Part shown: positions 53,301 to 59,166 of the stretch, piece by piece | How the letters are laid out: every line of letters begins with the position of its first letter | Position numbering within the stretch: position 1 is the stretch's first letter | Origin: Pandoraea pulmonicola | Lineage (GTDB): Bacteria > Pseudomonadota > Gammaproteobacteria > Burkholderiales > Burkholderiaceae | Direction of reading: 5' to 3' | DNA length: 64,000 bases | NCBI RefSeq assembly: GCF_000815105.2 | Contig: NZ_CP010310.2 | Location: 3,906,001-3,970,000, forward strand | Notes under the pieces: model-generated | Database searches by the model: none | Seen by the model: the letters and a program-made list of their open reading frames with translations, nothing else | Told to the model about the DNA's origin: nothing | Position numbers and translations under genes: made by a program

Positions 53301-54124
53301 GCATCCGTAAAGGTCGGAGTATTGGTACCAGTGCCGTAGATGCCGTTTTTCTGGAACTGGTCATTGGTAATATTGGCCGCTGCCGCCACGAGATTACGCG
53401 TGTCGACTTGACTGGACCCGGTAAATACAATGCCGTTCCGGTTGGCGATAAGCACGGTGCCGTCCGCCTTGATCTGGCCCTGAATCACACTCGGACGCGC
53501 TTGCGGATCGTTCACCCGGTTGAGCACGGCCCAGTCGCGCTGCTGGTCGAAGGCCACGGTGGTGTTCTTGCCGACGTTGAACGTCTCCCAGTTCAGAATC
53601 GCCTTGTCGGCGGTTTGCTGCACTGAGACGGTGGTCTTGCCCACGGAGGTCGTTTGCGTCGGCGCGCCGGCATTGATCCAACCCTGCGTCAGGCTGTTGG
53701 TGTCGACTTTGAGGCCGCCCGCCGTCAGACCATCGGGCACCGATGTGTCGTTCTGTGCAGCCTGACGCGCAGCCGTCTGCATCGACTGCTGTGCAGCGAT
53801 GGCCTGTGCTGTCGCCCCGAGATTCGCAATGGAACGCTGCAACTGAGCGTTTGCCTGACGCTGCTGCTCCGAAGGAGAGTTCAGCGCTGACAAGGGCATG
53901 CCATTGGGCAGGCGGCCAGTTTGCGCTGCGGTGTTCTGCGCGGCGCCCCGCGCCGCAAACCAACCAGCGCTGAACGCCTGCTGCGCGTGGGCATCGACGA
54001 ACAGACCGCCCGTCGCCAGCGCCACCGCCATGGCGCGCGCCATAGGCGCCGCGCGAAATACTCGTCTCACTTGATTAGGATGCCGTATTTTACGTGCTTC
54101 GCCCGTGCGCCCGCGTGTGCTCAT
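41354..54124 (-). CDS. Giant filamentous-haemagglutinin-like exoprotein (DUF3739 type)
   Basis: 4256 residues from ATG 54124, preceded by AGGA 6 nt upstream. The extended signal region has RRVFRAAPMARAMAVALATGG, ending VDAHAQQ. The two-partner-secretion domain (about 140-290) includes IANRNGIVFTGSSQVDTRNLVAAA, the NPNG-type motif. The long middle is glycine- and asparagine-rich beta-helix sequence. The C-terminal DUF3739 has GWSSEGDINAGRGSKST, then LNPIPEVKPGDIDLLAPLGTIDAGEAGIRVSGNVN. It would be exported by a TpsB pore and form a surface fibre. No TpsB is in the window. It is the last gene after STN, ECF sigma and FecR genes, implying sigma control. Function (adhesion or contact) is inference. 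Confidence 0.9.
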   Translation of the reverse strand: MSTRGRTGEARKIRHPNQVRRVFRAAPMARAMAVALATGGLFVDAHAQQAFSAGWFAARGAAQNTAAQTGRLPNGMPLSALNSPSEQQRQANAQLQRSIANLGATAQAIAAQQSMQTAARQAAQNDTSVPDGLTAGGLKVDTNSLTQGWINAGAPTQTTSVGKTTVSVQQTADKAILNWETFNVGKNTTVAFDQQRDWAVLNRVNDPQARPSVIQGQIKADGTVLIANRNGIVFTGSSQVDTRNLVAAAANITNDQFQKNGIYGTGTNTPTFTDAAGKVLVQAGAQITTRAPAASTDGGGYVLLLGQEVHNAGEIAALRGQTALAAGDSFVIKRGVGTDGNPASTTRGNEITPQFAANSAAGLVRNTGLIMAREGDVSLAGREVQQNGVAIATTSVNTRGTLHLVANGVGGKVALGPGATSAIVIEGGGTALDSQRNAMLAPAIDGTYNIMPVNDRRDQSRVELTSSGTVDFLPDSLTLATGGQILVNAATRSLVRDRAQLDVSGAVGVDVSMESNNVKVNVQGNEQRDAPGNRGSKLLNSNDVWIDRRKLVFVAKGVNGYDSDRWYTAGGLLEVGGYLGTQGHTAGEWMAQGGTLTFSGKDVVTQPGSTINLSGGTLNVQTGYLHQTWLKGADGGLYEVSKAPGDLIYTGVYRGFEDTHARWGANATQYYATPFIAPSTRLENGYTVGRDAGRLIISTAGAVLEGSIAGDAYQGPRQTQAPAMDVDGYHQSQTAAARRAQLIVGQVQPMYDKTSGLLYDNLSAVLSRVDLRDAQAQIAAELDLTTALPADRRDKLWLDTSLINGFGLGAIRVAAKDRIELGSDLRVAPGGLVTLYGNDVAVNGNVTAHGGRIQIGSILSQMSQNGLVGTIVNPVAPVGNVIVAHGMKLDASGLWSNLVTEPDRFTGVPYRDGGSVAISTGGNVALAAGSLIDVSSGALLGSDGKLQGGRGGDVTLATSGGNASLVLDREAAVRAYGFSGGGTFDLLARKVVIGDAPNAAGSEPASDTVALGHDFFNKGFSSYRVTGATNVAVSDGATVDVTMPVYRRADQTRSLVDGGEWRNKFTVATPPLYQEDAAHAVLTQRKGASLTLQTGNFASTASDMAVSQLTIGKGAVVSVDPGQSITLNSIGQMTVDGTLNAWGGTIALGDTKDIGIVAETVNGQGHGRSIWIGERAVLDVAARAATALDVHGNPYGAVRSGGNIVIGGDIDHASGTATGTNLFVVVRNGAVFDASGTQAALNIDGQGRRQVTTNGGNIAIASNNGLYLDGTFKAAAGGAGAAGGSLSVAQVNALYAKASAAQKVLTARELILEQTQSASPLRSFLTPTQAASALTYGYGRLSAAQVDAGGFDNLSLFGKTNVTGDVSLKVGQNLQFYGDITTQNGATSPAALHLTSSYLRLAGQKPIGRDGYLVPGPALEPARPLLATVDANANLIDVRGIVVLNARNAELTSRGDLRFMATVDGWNGGAPATSLTVPGDVTLRAAQLYPGTGAGAAVMAGFSTANAVASYDPKRSLTIARSTDTLPELPYSAFGSLSMMSANVVQDGVIRAPLGQIKLGVTGYGDDTSVSVRLLPGSVTSVSGAGLVMPYGGTTDGQSWRYNGKDVTFTGVGGASPRGVIVQGIVLAGQSVKVEKDALVDLSGGGELTGAGFISGRGGSTDARLSALMQVGPNGGFTLPDIKTNPVYAIVPGGQSAYAPSAGGGAAEPAIGRQITIGAGVPGLPAGTYTLMPATYALLPGAFRIEINGRAGQGAGAAAQAMRNGSWSATGTLSVAGTGTRDSLASQIILTPANVLRTYSQYNETGYTQFATADAARRGVPRPMLPADAKTLQLELQTGAGIDAFRFDGMGRFDVAPGGYGGTLSVVVRRNENRSMLEVVGPDAGVTPGFRGGTLRADSLNNIGAARMVLGGMSSTTYGQGGNYLTFGDAVAERIHLRSGATLSAPEVFLVADDDGGNPTEGGLIRVERGAGINTLRRGKVAYDANDGFIYQAKPYVLAASNGLINILPSKSVARGGVEIGGCPAGNCTGMTTLYSEGTLAAATSGNFVLDDTVRYGTRNLTLAVGGINIGTTQALADAQANGIRADGLAMNQAVLERLLRGDTSTGAPALETLTLSAANSVNFYGDVTLDTYDAATGKSSLDRLVLTTPAIYGQGNAATVATIRTANLIWGGTQSAPGTVIANGAGTGAGTLNLATERFEFGFAPFSQPSSVKSYDRLALGFANVNLIASDRISANQKGSLSVYQSQGAYDPLSGYQYNGGSLTLTTPLMTGAAGSSNRIVAGGAVTVAAPAGAPSVDRSRDIDALGADLTLHGDSLRVATAVVLPSGKLTLIADKDLTLADGAQLDLAGRTRTFVDVDKFSWGGDVVLESRRGNITQSRASTIDISAHNSSAGTLKAVALDAGAGQVDLQGRVFGKSDGYYDAAGTLVPFKAGSVEVRAQSLGVGRADALFAGLNTRLNEGGVFGGRSFQFKRGDLVIGNELKAGEVNVSVDNGRLTVAGAIDASGERVGTIRLAGKQGLTLADTAVLDAHGTALRVDSYGKIIDSPNRAVVELSSGDGILTMGGGAQIDLRHGTGATVGTAPGQSDGVARGTLTLNAPRVGSQGRMDDADAATYGDIAIDARSGLTIRGARSIALNAMQRYDDAPYAVLRDAGGNVVLDANGKPTLELAAGGRPYQVVDQAYLTAKHDESTDFIKHARANGALPGTKLAGLNNPGYLGVLHLRPGVDIVSKTSDGDIVVRGDLDLSGYRYESLNPRFAKTNVYGSGEVGMLAIRAGGNLDIFGSINDGFTPPPPTKDDTGWKLLPGMNFAGDDIVVPGSGVTLADGTAFPAGSILNYDLPIKGVVMTAGVRIPVAVRLDAPVTLPAGTVLSAAVRDSAGNVLYAAGTLLRAPLTIAANARLDAGSVMPLPVSVRAMVWPKGVPLPGIPDSGEGTLVRNVVLLDGAKALATGAVIPSGTNVQLPAGVDSIALRPEVGGQQGKAWALAQMLPEGSQSWSMRLVSGADTGAADSRVVQTRPVRGDLRLADSHYGMYGRGVPPKGVLTWSQEAADLGIDGIVAGQPITEELLRRIGIDQSPGELCADTPSYCVLKVSYVWTKQGADEFADPAIHAGDVVDTIGLGWPTLCEDNPTWCTTPGTTYSYSPTSSRFSVLRTGTGDLEMLSGGNMRMDSLFGVYTAGTSSVATRAGDPYNQPRAKNSLGTVLNEAAGNNEAFVNGGADSLYRAWYPDRGGNLLLRVGGNLTGSQLMPSPATNQRPLVGDGGYDSGEVGNWLWRQGSGAVATGTQGQPTAWWINFGSFTAELSGGPTRLLGFTGFGTLGGGNLTAQVDGDAGQLTRLVGSRFDVNVNSRPQGVVLAVGSTGRVAPDGGMTLTGGGDLDVRVGGVVNPIGTNPLNRSNGVVTNLRGHTEIKASQIGTIDLAYGAQAAQQTPGDTRAFDAFRSTRAYPGGGFTLVPGDSTFNLSTLSDQVTQDVADPGRVLQPYASPYVSPNADKAGMGGGGSSWFTLWTGRTALDMFSAGGNVTPITSPVGTITDEAVVYPSILRVVSASRNLFYGKAAGTSQADEYPATPLVLAPSANGGQLQFLAADSIYAGGFTVSRSGAAMGAIATPQRPAYSAWVQAVGTSASLPDVSNLTGDGNRADQSLFPIFAFGADSVSATSTQRVASALFYAVAGDLVGVNSGRIMKFTGTGTFFEKEPRLGRTWYEGSPVRMVAGRDIVRSGSLLLEGVPRAGSSGFGFTETGNLFVHNRASDVSVVSAGRDILYSTFNVAGPGMLEVSAGRNILMEDRAGVTSLGPVVAGDTRPGANIAMQAGVGADGLDYLRFVKPYLDPANLARTGVPLADQVGKVVKVYDDELAAWLAQTYGFAGNTDEARTYYFALPAEQQRVFARNVYFAELKAGGREYNDRASPRYASFLRSRNAIAALAPDSDANGNPVTHAGDIVMFRGNRAVWNQTDSVFVYTPRSGFVRTNFGGNIQLLTPGGQQVFGIEGAAPPADSGVLTQGGGNIEMFARGSILLGQSRIMTTFGGDILGWSSEGDINAGRGSKSTIVYTPPKREYDMWGNVRLSPQVPGTGAGIATLNPIPEVKPGDIDLLAPLGTIDAGEAGIRVSGNVNLAALQVINAANIQVQGKATGMPVIAGVNVAALTNASASASQAANAAQEAVARERGAARAGQPSIFTVRTIGQGNEPAAGVDAGRKAPSAPLSSLSPETAGYSRANPVQIVGLGEKVDSALWSRLSEAERLALRQDK

Positions 54125-54332
54125 CTCAAATCCTGCCGATAGACGGTTCTATAGCCACCCGGCTGCCCGTGCCGTGCAGGGCAACCCTGTTCATCGGGTC
54201 GCGCGTCGCAGTCGCGAGAACGCACCCTATGCCCAAGGACGAACGAGGAACCTCCCCACCCGCAGACTATTTCAGGGATTTTTTCGAACCGCGCGCCAAT
54301 GAGGCGGCGCAGGGGACGTCGTGAAACGGCTG
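54125..54332. other. Gap between FecR and exoprotein genes
   Basis: 208 nt without a gene. It contains an AT-rich core with T6/A6 near 54274-54285 in otherwise GC-rich sequence, possibly a sigma-factor-dependent promoter for the exoprotein. I could not match a consensus. Confidence 0.4.
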
Positions 54333-55334
54333 TCAGGAAAGCACGACCAGGCCACCCGGCAACGTGCGGGCGCTCAGATCGAACGTGCGCTGCAATTGCG
54401 CGAGGGCCATGTCCAGCAAGGTGATCTCGAAGCTTCCGCTCACCGGCTGGTTGCGCAGCGATGCGTTCATCAACACCACTCTCCCTCGGCGGTAGCGGTT
54501 GATCTCGTCGAGCACGTGCCCAAGCGGTGCTTCGCGGAAGATCAGCATGCCGCTGCGCCACGCGGACACATCGGCCACCGAAACGCGTTTCACGCGGCCA
54601 ACCGCGCCATCGTCGTAGATCGTCTGGTCCCCCGCGCGCAAGACGTGTCGCCCGGCCGGGTGAGCGACGTTGACAGTGCCCTCGATACAGGTCACGCAGA
54701 CATGGCTCGCCAGACGGCGCACTTCGAAGCGTCCCGCACTGGCTTCGCTACGCCCCGCACCGGCGAGGACCGCGAATGGCGCGGCACCGGCGCCGATGTC
54801 GACGGCGGTTTCACCGGTCAGCAGACGGATGCCGGTGGTCGAAGCGCCTGCCGTCTCCCGTTGGATGCTGGTCTCAGTATTGAGCGTGATGTCGACGCGC
54901 GAGGCCAGCGCAATCGTGCGCTGCTCGCCGGTGGCAGTGCGGTAATCGGCTCCCCACTCCGCTGGCGCGGGCCAAAGCCCCGCCGGTGGGTGCAACACCG
55001 CGACACCAGCGACCACCGCGGCGCTGGCGGCCGCACCGAGAAACGCCCGGCGGCCCATGTTGGGACCGCGCAGTGCGAGGACATGCTGCTGGGCCGCCTC
55101 GGGGTTCTCGCGCAGCACCTCGCGCGCGGCGGACTTGAGCAATGACCACTCCTGTTTGGCGTCGCTGAACGCCGCGTGATGCGCAGGGCTGGTGCGCAGC
55201 CAGCGCTTGAACGCATCGGCATCCCACGAGGTCACGTCGCCGGAACTGAGGCGGCGCAGCCAGGCCCACGCCTCACGCTCGATCGAGCCGGGCGAGTCTT
55301 GCAACGAGGTGCGACCGTCGTCGTGCGTCGTCAT
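54333..55334 (-). CDS. FecR-type anti-sigma factor
   Basis: 333 residues: DUF4880 cytoplasmic sigma-binding part at about 20-65 (WLRRLSSGDVTSWDADAFKRWL), a membrane span at about 96-116 after GRRAF, the FecR domain beginning YRTATGEQRTIALA (131), and a C-terminal secretin-like/DUF4974 region near 255-330 (LLDMALAQLQRTFDLS). In such systems FecR passes a periplasmic signal from an STN domain to the sigma factor. ATG 55334 has AGGAG 6 nt upstream. It lies 127 nt after the sigma gene. Confidence 0.92.
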   Translation of the reverse strand: MTTHDDGRTSLQDSPGSIEREAWAWLRRLSSGDVTSWDADAFKRWLRTSPAHHAAFSDAKQEWSLLKSAAREVLRENPEAAQQHVLALRGPNMGRRAFLGAAASAAVVAGVAVLHPPAGLWPAPAEWGADYRTATGEQRTIALASRVDITLNTETSIQRETAGASTTGIRLLTGETAVDIGAGAAPFAVLAGAGRSEASAGRFEVRRLASHVCVTCIEGTVNVAHPAGRHVLRAGDQTIYDDGAVGRVKRVSVADVSAWRSGMLIFREAPLGHVLDEINRYRRGRVVLMNASLRNQPVSGSFEITLLDMALAQLQRTFDLSARTLPGGLVVLS

Positions 55335-55461
55335 GCAACGCTCCTCTTGCGCATTCCGACCACGATGGAGCGGGTGTGCGCAAACGATGAACGGAGGGTG
55401 GAGAAAATGCGTGCCATATGGAAGGACGAATGTACCGCCGCGCGCCCGCAGACTTTTTTCT

Positions 55462-55968
55462 TCATCGGTCTTTCCGGGCGATCAGGGAGTCGTGTGCCCG
55501 TTTCAGATCGGATTCGACCGTGCGCAACGACACGCCGAGCCGCTTGGCCACTTCCTTTTGTTCGAGTCCGTCCCAGTGGACCATAAGCACGATCTGGCGA
55601 CGCCGCTTGGGCATACGGTCGATAGCCTCGCGCAGTGCCTCGATCCGGGAGCGTCCCTCCGCAATCCGCTCCGGACCAGGGGCCGGATCGGCCATGTCCA
55701 TGAGTTCTTCGATCTCGTCCAGCGGCAGCGAGCGGCCCTGACGGCGCTGAATGTCGACGGCAATATTGACCGCCATGCGCAGCAGATAGCCCGCCGGGCT
55801 GAGAATCTCGTTCTCTTCCTTGCGGCTATGCACGCGCAGCCAGGTGTCCTGGAGCGCATCGCCGGCGAGGTCGCCATTGCCGAGCAGTCGTGTGACCCGA
55901 GACTTGAGCGTGCTGTAGTGCTTGGTGAGATAGTCCACCAGCACCATCGGCGGCGTATCGTCGCTCAT
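55462..55968 (-). CDS. ECF sigma factor (FecI-like)
   Basis: 168 residues. Region 2 is at about 10-80 (GNGDLAGDALQDTWLRVHSR, then PAGYLLRMAVNIAVD). Region 4 is at about 105-160 (MPKRRRQIVLMVHWDGLEQKEVAKRLGVSLRTVESDLKRA). The ATG shares ATGA with the STN gene stop, so translation is coupled. It should direct RNA polymerase to the promoters of this locus, including the exoprotein gene. Confidence 0.93.
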   Translation of the reverse strand: MSDDTPPMVLVDYLTKHYSTLKSRVTRLLGNGDLAGDALQDTWLRVHSRKEENEILSPAGYLLRMAVNIAVDIQRRQGRSLPLDEIEELMDMADPAPGPERIAEGRSRIEALREAIDRMPKRRRQIVLMVHWDGLEQKEVAKRLGVSLRTVESDLKRAHDSLIARKDR

Positions 55969-56696
55969 GAACCGGCCCTGGGAATCGCGGGAGCGTCGCA
56001 CGTCATGCCGAACTCGGCATCGTGGGGCAGCAGCAGCATCGTCACAGGTTGAGGAATATCGCTGGGTGGCGCGGCGTCCATGCGCAGGTCGCGCAATGTC
56101 TCGAGTACCGCGATGTCGCGTTGCCCGTTGCCCGTCGAGCCGATCAGACGCGCGCGCTGTACGTGGCCGGTCTCGTCGAGTTGGAAACGCAGCAAGGCGC
56201 GGTAACGTCCGGGGGCGGTGAGTGGATGGCTGCACAACGCTTGCCAAACGCGCGTCTGCACCAGTCCGGGATAGCCGGTCAGCTTGCCCAGCCCGTTGCC
56301 GGACGGCGCGGCGGCCGTTTCATTTGCCGCCTTCAGGATGAACGCGCTGCTTTGCCCCATGTTGAATTTCTCGGCGGTCAGGCCCGTGCCTTCGAGCAAC
56401 TTGCGCAGGGCGGCCTCGGGCGAATACCGGCCGCGAACGGCCGTCGAGGTTTGTCCCGCAAGAATTTCGCTGCGATAGAGCGCCGGTAGACGTGCAGCCG
56501 TGCCGAAACGCCGAAGCGCATCCGTCAACGGCAATGCGGGGATGTCAAAGTCGATGCGCGGATCGCTCTCCGGCGCGGCCGGAACCACCGCGCTCGCGGG
56601 GCCCGCAAGCACAGGCTGCATCACGGGGATCGAGACAAGCGCGATCGAGCATCCCGCCAGCACACGCAGACTCATCGATGCCGGGTTGCCTGCCAT
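55965..56696 (-). CDS. Secreted STN + TonB_C domain protein
   Basis: 243 residues. The signal peptide (MSLRVLAGCSIALVSIPVM, cleavage near GPASA) is followed by an STN domain at about 48-118 (IDFDIPALPLTDALRRFGTAARLPALYRSEILAG, then PEAALRKLLEGTGLTA). A TonB C-terminal-type domain follows at about 140-225 (YPGLVQTRVWQAL, then RYRALLRFQLDETGHVQRARLIGSTGNGQRD). In FecIR systems STN is normally the N-terminal part of a TonB-dependent receptor; here it is a free periplasmic protein. It starts the operon, with no strong ribosome site; ATG 56675 is an alternative. Confidence 0.85.
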   Translation of the reverse strand: MAGNPASMSLRVLAGCSIALVSIPVMQPVLAGPASAVVPAAPESDPRIDFDIPALPLTDALRRFGTAARLPALYRSEILAGQTSTAVRGRYSPEAALRKLLEGTGLTAEKFNMGQSSAFILKAANETAAAPSGNGLGKLTGYPGLVQTRVWQALCSHPLTAPGRYRALLRFQLDETGHVQRARLIGSTGNGQRDIAVLETLRDLRMDAAPPSDIPQPVTMLLLPHDAEFGMTCDAPAIPRAGS

Positions 56697-56941
56697 CGTC
56701 TATCGCACGCTCGGTCGAACGCCAGGAGACCGTGGGAAATCCAAACCGACCTCTTGGCAAATGCGAGTGAGGCTACCTGCCTTACATGAAATTTCAGTGA
56801 CAAACGGAAGGCTGCGAGGGTGTGGCAACGTCTGCCTACGCCAGACTTCGGTGGATCTTGGCGGCTTGCTCACTTTGACTGCCGTCACGGGGAATCAATC
56901 TCGATGGTGACAAAAGCGTGGCAATGCTGCCCGCCAGCAAC
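56697..56941. other. Upstream region of the STN operon
   Basis: About 245 nt with no gene, between the tRNA-side terminator and the STN ATG. It must hold the STN operon promoter; no -35/-10 could be assigned with confidence. Confidence 0.5.
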
Positions 56942-56969
56942 AAAAAAGGGGTTAGCCGAAGCTAACCCC
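56942..56969 (-). terminator. Intrinsic terminator (original tRNA-Pro terminator)
   Basis: GGGGTTAGC-CGAA-GCTAACCCC (56948-56969) with AAAAAA at 56942-56947 is a 9-bp stem with a T-run on the minus strand. It lies 10 nt beyond the tRNA 3'-end duplicate, so it looks like the terminator of the tRNA before insertion of the small island. Confidence 0.8.
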
Positions 56970-56979
56970 TTGATCCTGC

Positions 56980-57016
56980 TGGTCGGAGCGATAGGATTCG
57001 AACCTACGATCCTCTG
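56980..57016 (-). repeat. tRNA-Pro 3'-end duplicate (att-like)
   Basis: 36 of 37 bases are identical to 58222-58258, the 3' end of the intact tRNA-Pro including CCA, T arm and anticodon-stem side. After this it diverges. A duplicate of a tRNA 3' end at one edge of foreign DNA is the hallmark of integrase-mediated insertion. Confidence 0.85.
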
Positions 57017-57084
57017 GACTTAAATCATCGTTTCGGGCGAGGCTGGCGCGTCGCCGGGAGCTCGCATACCCGATGCCGACGAGT

Positions 57085-57384
57085 TCAAGGAAACAAAATC
57101 GCAGCGTAATTTCGCGCGCTGTGCAGGATGTGAACGATGTCGATTCTTTCATCCGACTCGACCACACGATAGAAGATTTGATAGTTGCCGTGGACGCGGT
57201 GACGGATGCCAAATCGCTCATAGCGCGGAACGACAGGGAACGCAAACGGCATGTCCGCAAGGCTCGTGCACTTGTCTCGCAGTTCCTGAATGAACGTCAG
57301 TGCGCGGCGCGGGTTGTCCAGTGCGATGTGGTCACCGATGGTTTCGAGGTCGACAATGGCTTCAGGTAATAAGTGAACGATCAT
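57085..57384 (-). CDS. parE: ParE-family toxin
   Basis: 99 residues of the RelE/ParE fold: EAIVDLETIGDHIALDNPRRALTFIQELRDKC at the start, PRYERFGIRHRVHGNYQIFYRVVE, and IVHILHSARNYAAIL at the end. ParE toxins inhibit gyrase; family-level inference. The ATG shares ATGA with the ParD gene stop. Lies in the insertion between the tRNA duplicate and the intact tRNA. Confidence 0.88.
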   Translation of the reverse strand: MIVHLLPEAIVDLETIGDHIALDNPRRALTFIQELRDKCTSLADMPFAFPVVPRYERFGIRHRVHGNYQIFYRVVESDERIDIVHILHSARNYAAILFP

Positions 57385-57638
57385 GCCTTGTCGTTCACCT
57401 TCGCCTGATATTTCTTCTCAAGACGGTCGAACACGTCGGCGGCAGGCTGGCCTCGACCAGCCTCGGCGTCAGCGATGCCCTTCTCAATGACAGCATCCAG
57501 TGCAGCAAGCTGCGTCTCCCGGTCCTGAATGAGCCGGACGCCTTCACGCAACACCTCACTCTTCGAGCCGTAACGGCCCTTCTCGACAAGCTCGGCAATG
57601 TAGCTCTCGAGCGTGCGTCCGAGTTCAGCACTGATCAT
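57381..57638 (-). CDS. parD: ParD-family antitoxin
   Basis: 85 residues. The N-terminal ribbon-helix-helix has ISAELGRTLESYIAELVEKGRYGSKSEVLREGVRLIQ and a disordered tail (LDAVIEKGIADAEAGRGQPAADVFDRL) that wraps ParE. ATG 57638 has GGAGG 5 nt upstream. Antitoxin first, toxin second, overlapping by 4 nt, the classic order. It would autorepress its promoter. Confidence 0.9.
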   Translation of the reverse strand: MISAELGRTLESYIAELVEKGRYGSKSEVLREGVRLIQDRETQLAALDAVIEKGIADAEAGRGQPAADVFDRLEKKYQAKVNDKA

Positions 57639-58172
57639 GATTTCCTCCGTTTGGACTTGGCTGGGGGCAGGGGTTAATCTAGCACGCTTATCAACAGTTA
57701 TCAAATTACGTGCTCCCTGCGGATGGGAGTCGCCATCTCTGGCGTTCCGGCGCGCGCGTCTGATCCGAGTCGAGGTGGCCCGTCAAGTAATGGGCCGTGC
57801 TGGTGCAGAACAGGTTTTCAGTACGGCGCGGAACGATGCACTACGTAGTGTCAACGTGCCCGAGATCGACGCGACCGTCGTCATGCAGCTGCTTAAAACA
57901 GGAAAGACAAGTTGCACGTACAGCATTCGACGGGGGAAGCGGGATTCCCAAGGCGACGTTGCAGCGCCTCAATATCCAGACCGAATGTCGTTGCCCCAAG
58001 GTAGGAAATTGGCATGACGACAATGGAACCAGAGAGTCATGCTACGTCCGACCAAACGCCTCGCATGCTTTCCCCTGAGACTCGCAAAAGGTGCGCGACA
58101 CTCTCCGAGGCCATAGCGATGCATCAGCACTCGCTGGGCATCAAACAAGATTTTATTAGGGAAATGCCAGGG
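57639..58172. other. Unidentified rest of the small island
   Basis: About 530 nt between parD and the terminator next to the intact tRNA. Several short frames exist on both strands but none matches a family I recognise and none has a good start. It may be eroded element DNA. No integrase is visible. Confidence 0.5.
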
Positions 58173-58209
58173 AAAAGATTAGGGACAATAGATGCTGCCT
58201 GTCCCAATC
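58173..58209 (-). terminator. Terminator-like hairpin downstream of intact tRNA-Pro
   Basis: On the minus strand GATTGGGACA pairs with TGTCCCTAATC (one bulged base) and is followed by TTTT. It lies 13 nt past the tRNA 3' end, inside the insertion, and would replace the original terminator. Confidence 0.55.
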
Positions 58210-58221
58210 CCTTGAAGCTAG

Positions 58222-58298
58222 TGGTCGGAGCGATAGGATTCGAACCTACGACCCTCTGATCCCAAATCAGATGCGCTACCAGGCTGCGCTACGCTCCG
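58222..58298 (-). tRNA. tRNA-Pro (anticodon UGG)
   Basis: 77 nt. The acceptor stem CGGAGCG pairs with CGCTCCG; the D arm has AGCGCAGCCTGGTAGCGC; the anticodon loop TTTGGGA holds TGG; the T arm has GGTTCGAATCC. CCA is encoded. The 3' end is duplicated at 56980-57016, marking this as an integration site. Only this copy is intact. Confidence 0.97.
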
Positions 58299-58481
58299 AC
58301 GAAAGAGGTGAGATTCTAGAGGGTTTCCTGCGATGCGTCAAATCGACGCGCATCGCACCGACATATTTCGCCGCTCACGCTGGCACAATAGTCCCGGGCC
58401 CGGCGCCCGTTTCACCCCGTCCGGTGCTTTGCCGACAGTCACGCCGCCGCCATGAAACCCCGCCATAGTGAGAGGTTCACC

Positions 58482-58976
58482 ATGTCCGAACCCGTGTCGA
58501 TGAACCTGATTCTCTGGCGTCACGCCGACGCCGAAAACCTGCCCGCCACCCTCGCCCTCAACGCCCAGGCCGATCTGGCCCGCGAACTCACCGACCGCGG
58601 TCGCAAGCAAGCCGAAAAGGCAGCCCAATGGCTGCGCCCCCGCCTGCCCGACGACGCCCGCATCCTCACCAGTCCCGCCATACGCGCCGTCCAGACCGCC
58701 CAGGCCCTCACACCCAGTCCGCGCATCGTTCGCGATCTCGCCCCCGGCGCCAGCGCCGTCACCCTGCTCGGCGCCATCGACTGGCCCGGCACCGCACAGA
58801 CCGTCGTGCTCGTGGGTCATCAACCCTCCCTCGGCCAACTCGCCAGCCTGCTCGTCAGTGGTCAGGAGGCCTATTGGACCATCAGGAAGGCCGGCATCTG
58901 GTGGCTCGCATCGCGCCGCCGCGAAGACGAGAGCCAGGTCGTCGTGCGCGCCGTCGTCAACCCCGATCTGTTGTAA
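58482..58976 (+). CDS. sixA: Phosphohistidine phosphatase SixA
   Basis: 164 residues. Phosphoglycerate-mutase-fold catalytic pair R13-H14 (LWRHADAE) near the N terminus and the second His in VGHQPSLGQ (about 111). SixA removes phosphate from histidine of phosphotransfer (HPt/PTS-Ntr) proteins. ATG 58482 has GAGAGG 6 nt upstream. It lies between tRNA-Pro and the olsB-like gene. Confidence 0.9.
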   Translation: MSEPVSMNLILWRHADAENLPATLALNAQADLARELTDRGRKQAEKAAQWLRPRLPDDARILTSPAIRAVQTAQALTPSPRIVRDLAPGASAVTLLGAIDWPGTAQTVVLVGHQPSLGQLASLLVSGQEAYWTIRKAGIWWLASRRREDESQVVVRAVVNPDLL

Positions 58977-59076
58977 TTTCGCCCCCTCGATGCAGTGCCG
59001 AATCGCGGCCGAATCACCCTCGAATCGAGCGCTGAATGGCATGAACATTGGGACCTGACTCATGACACGGCGAGTT

Positions 59077-59094
59077 TTGTCATAGAATTGTCGC
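59077..59094 (+). promoter_or_regulatory. PHO-box-like sequence upstream of the olsB-like gene
   Basis: TTGTCATAGAATTGTCGC matches the 18-bp PhoB consensus (two CTGTCAY units 11 nt apart) at 13 of 18 positions. Both TGTC cores are intact and 11 nt apart. It ends 72 nt before the chosen ATG (59167). Confidence 0.6.
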
Positions 59095-59166
59095 CTACCG
59101 TTCACGGAATCGACATTGATGCTTTTTAAAGTACGTCGCAACGCGACCGTCACAAAAAGGGCCTTT

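Noticed and set aside
58014..58259. 81-residue open frame running into tRNA-Pro
   Set aside because: Its end (VVGAIGFEPTTL) is antisense tRNA sequence, a well-known false-protein motif.
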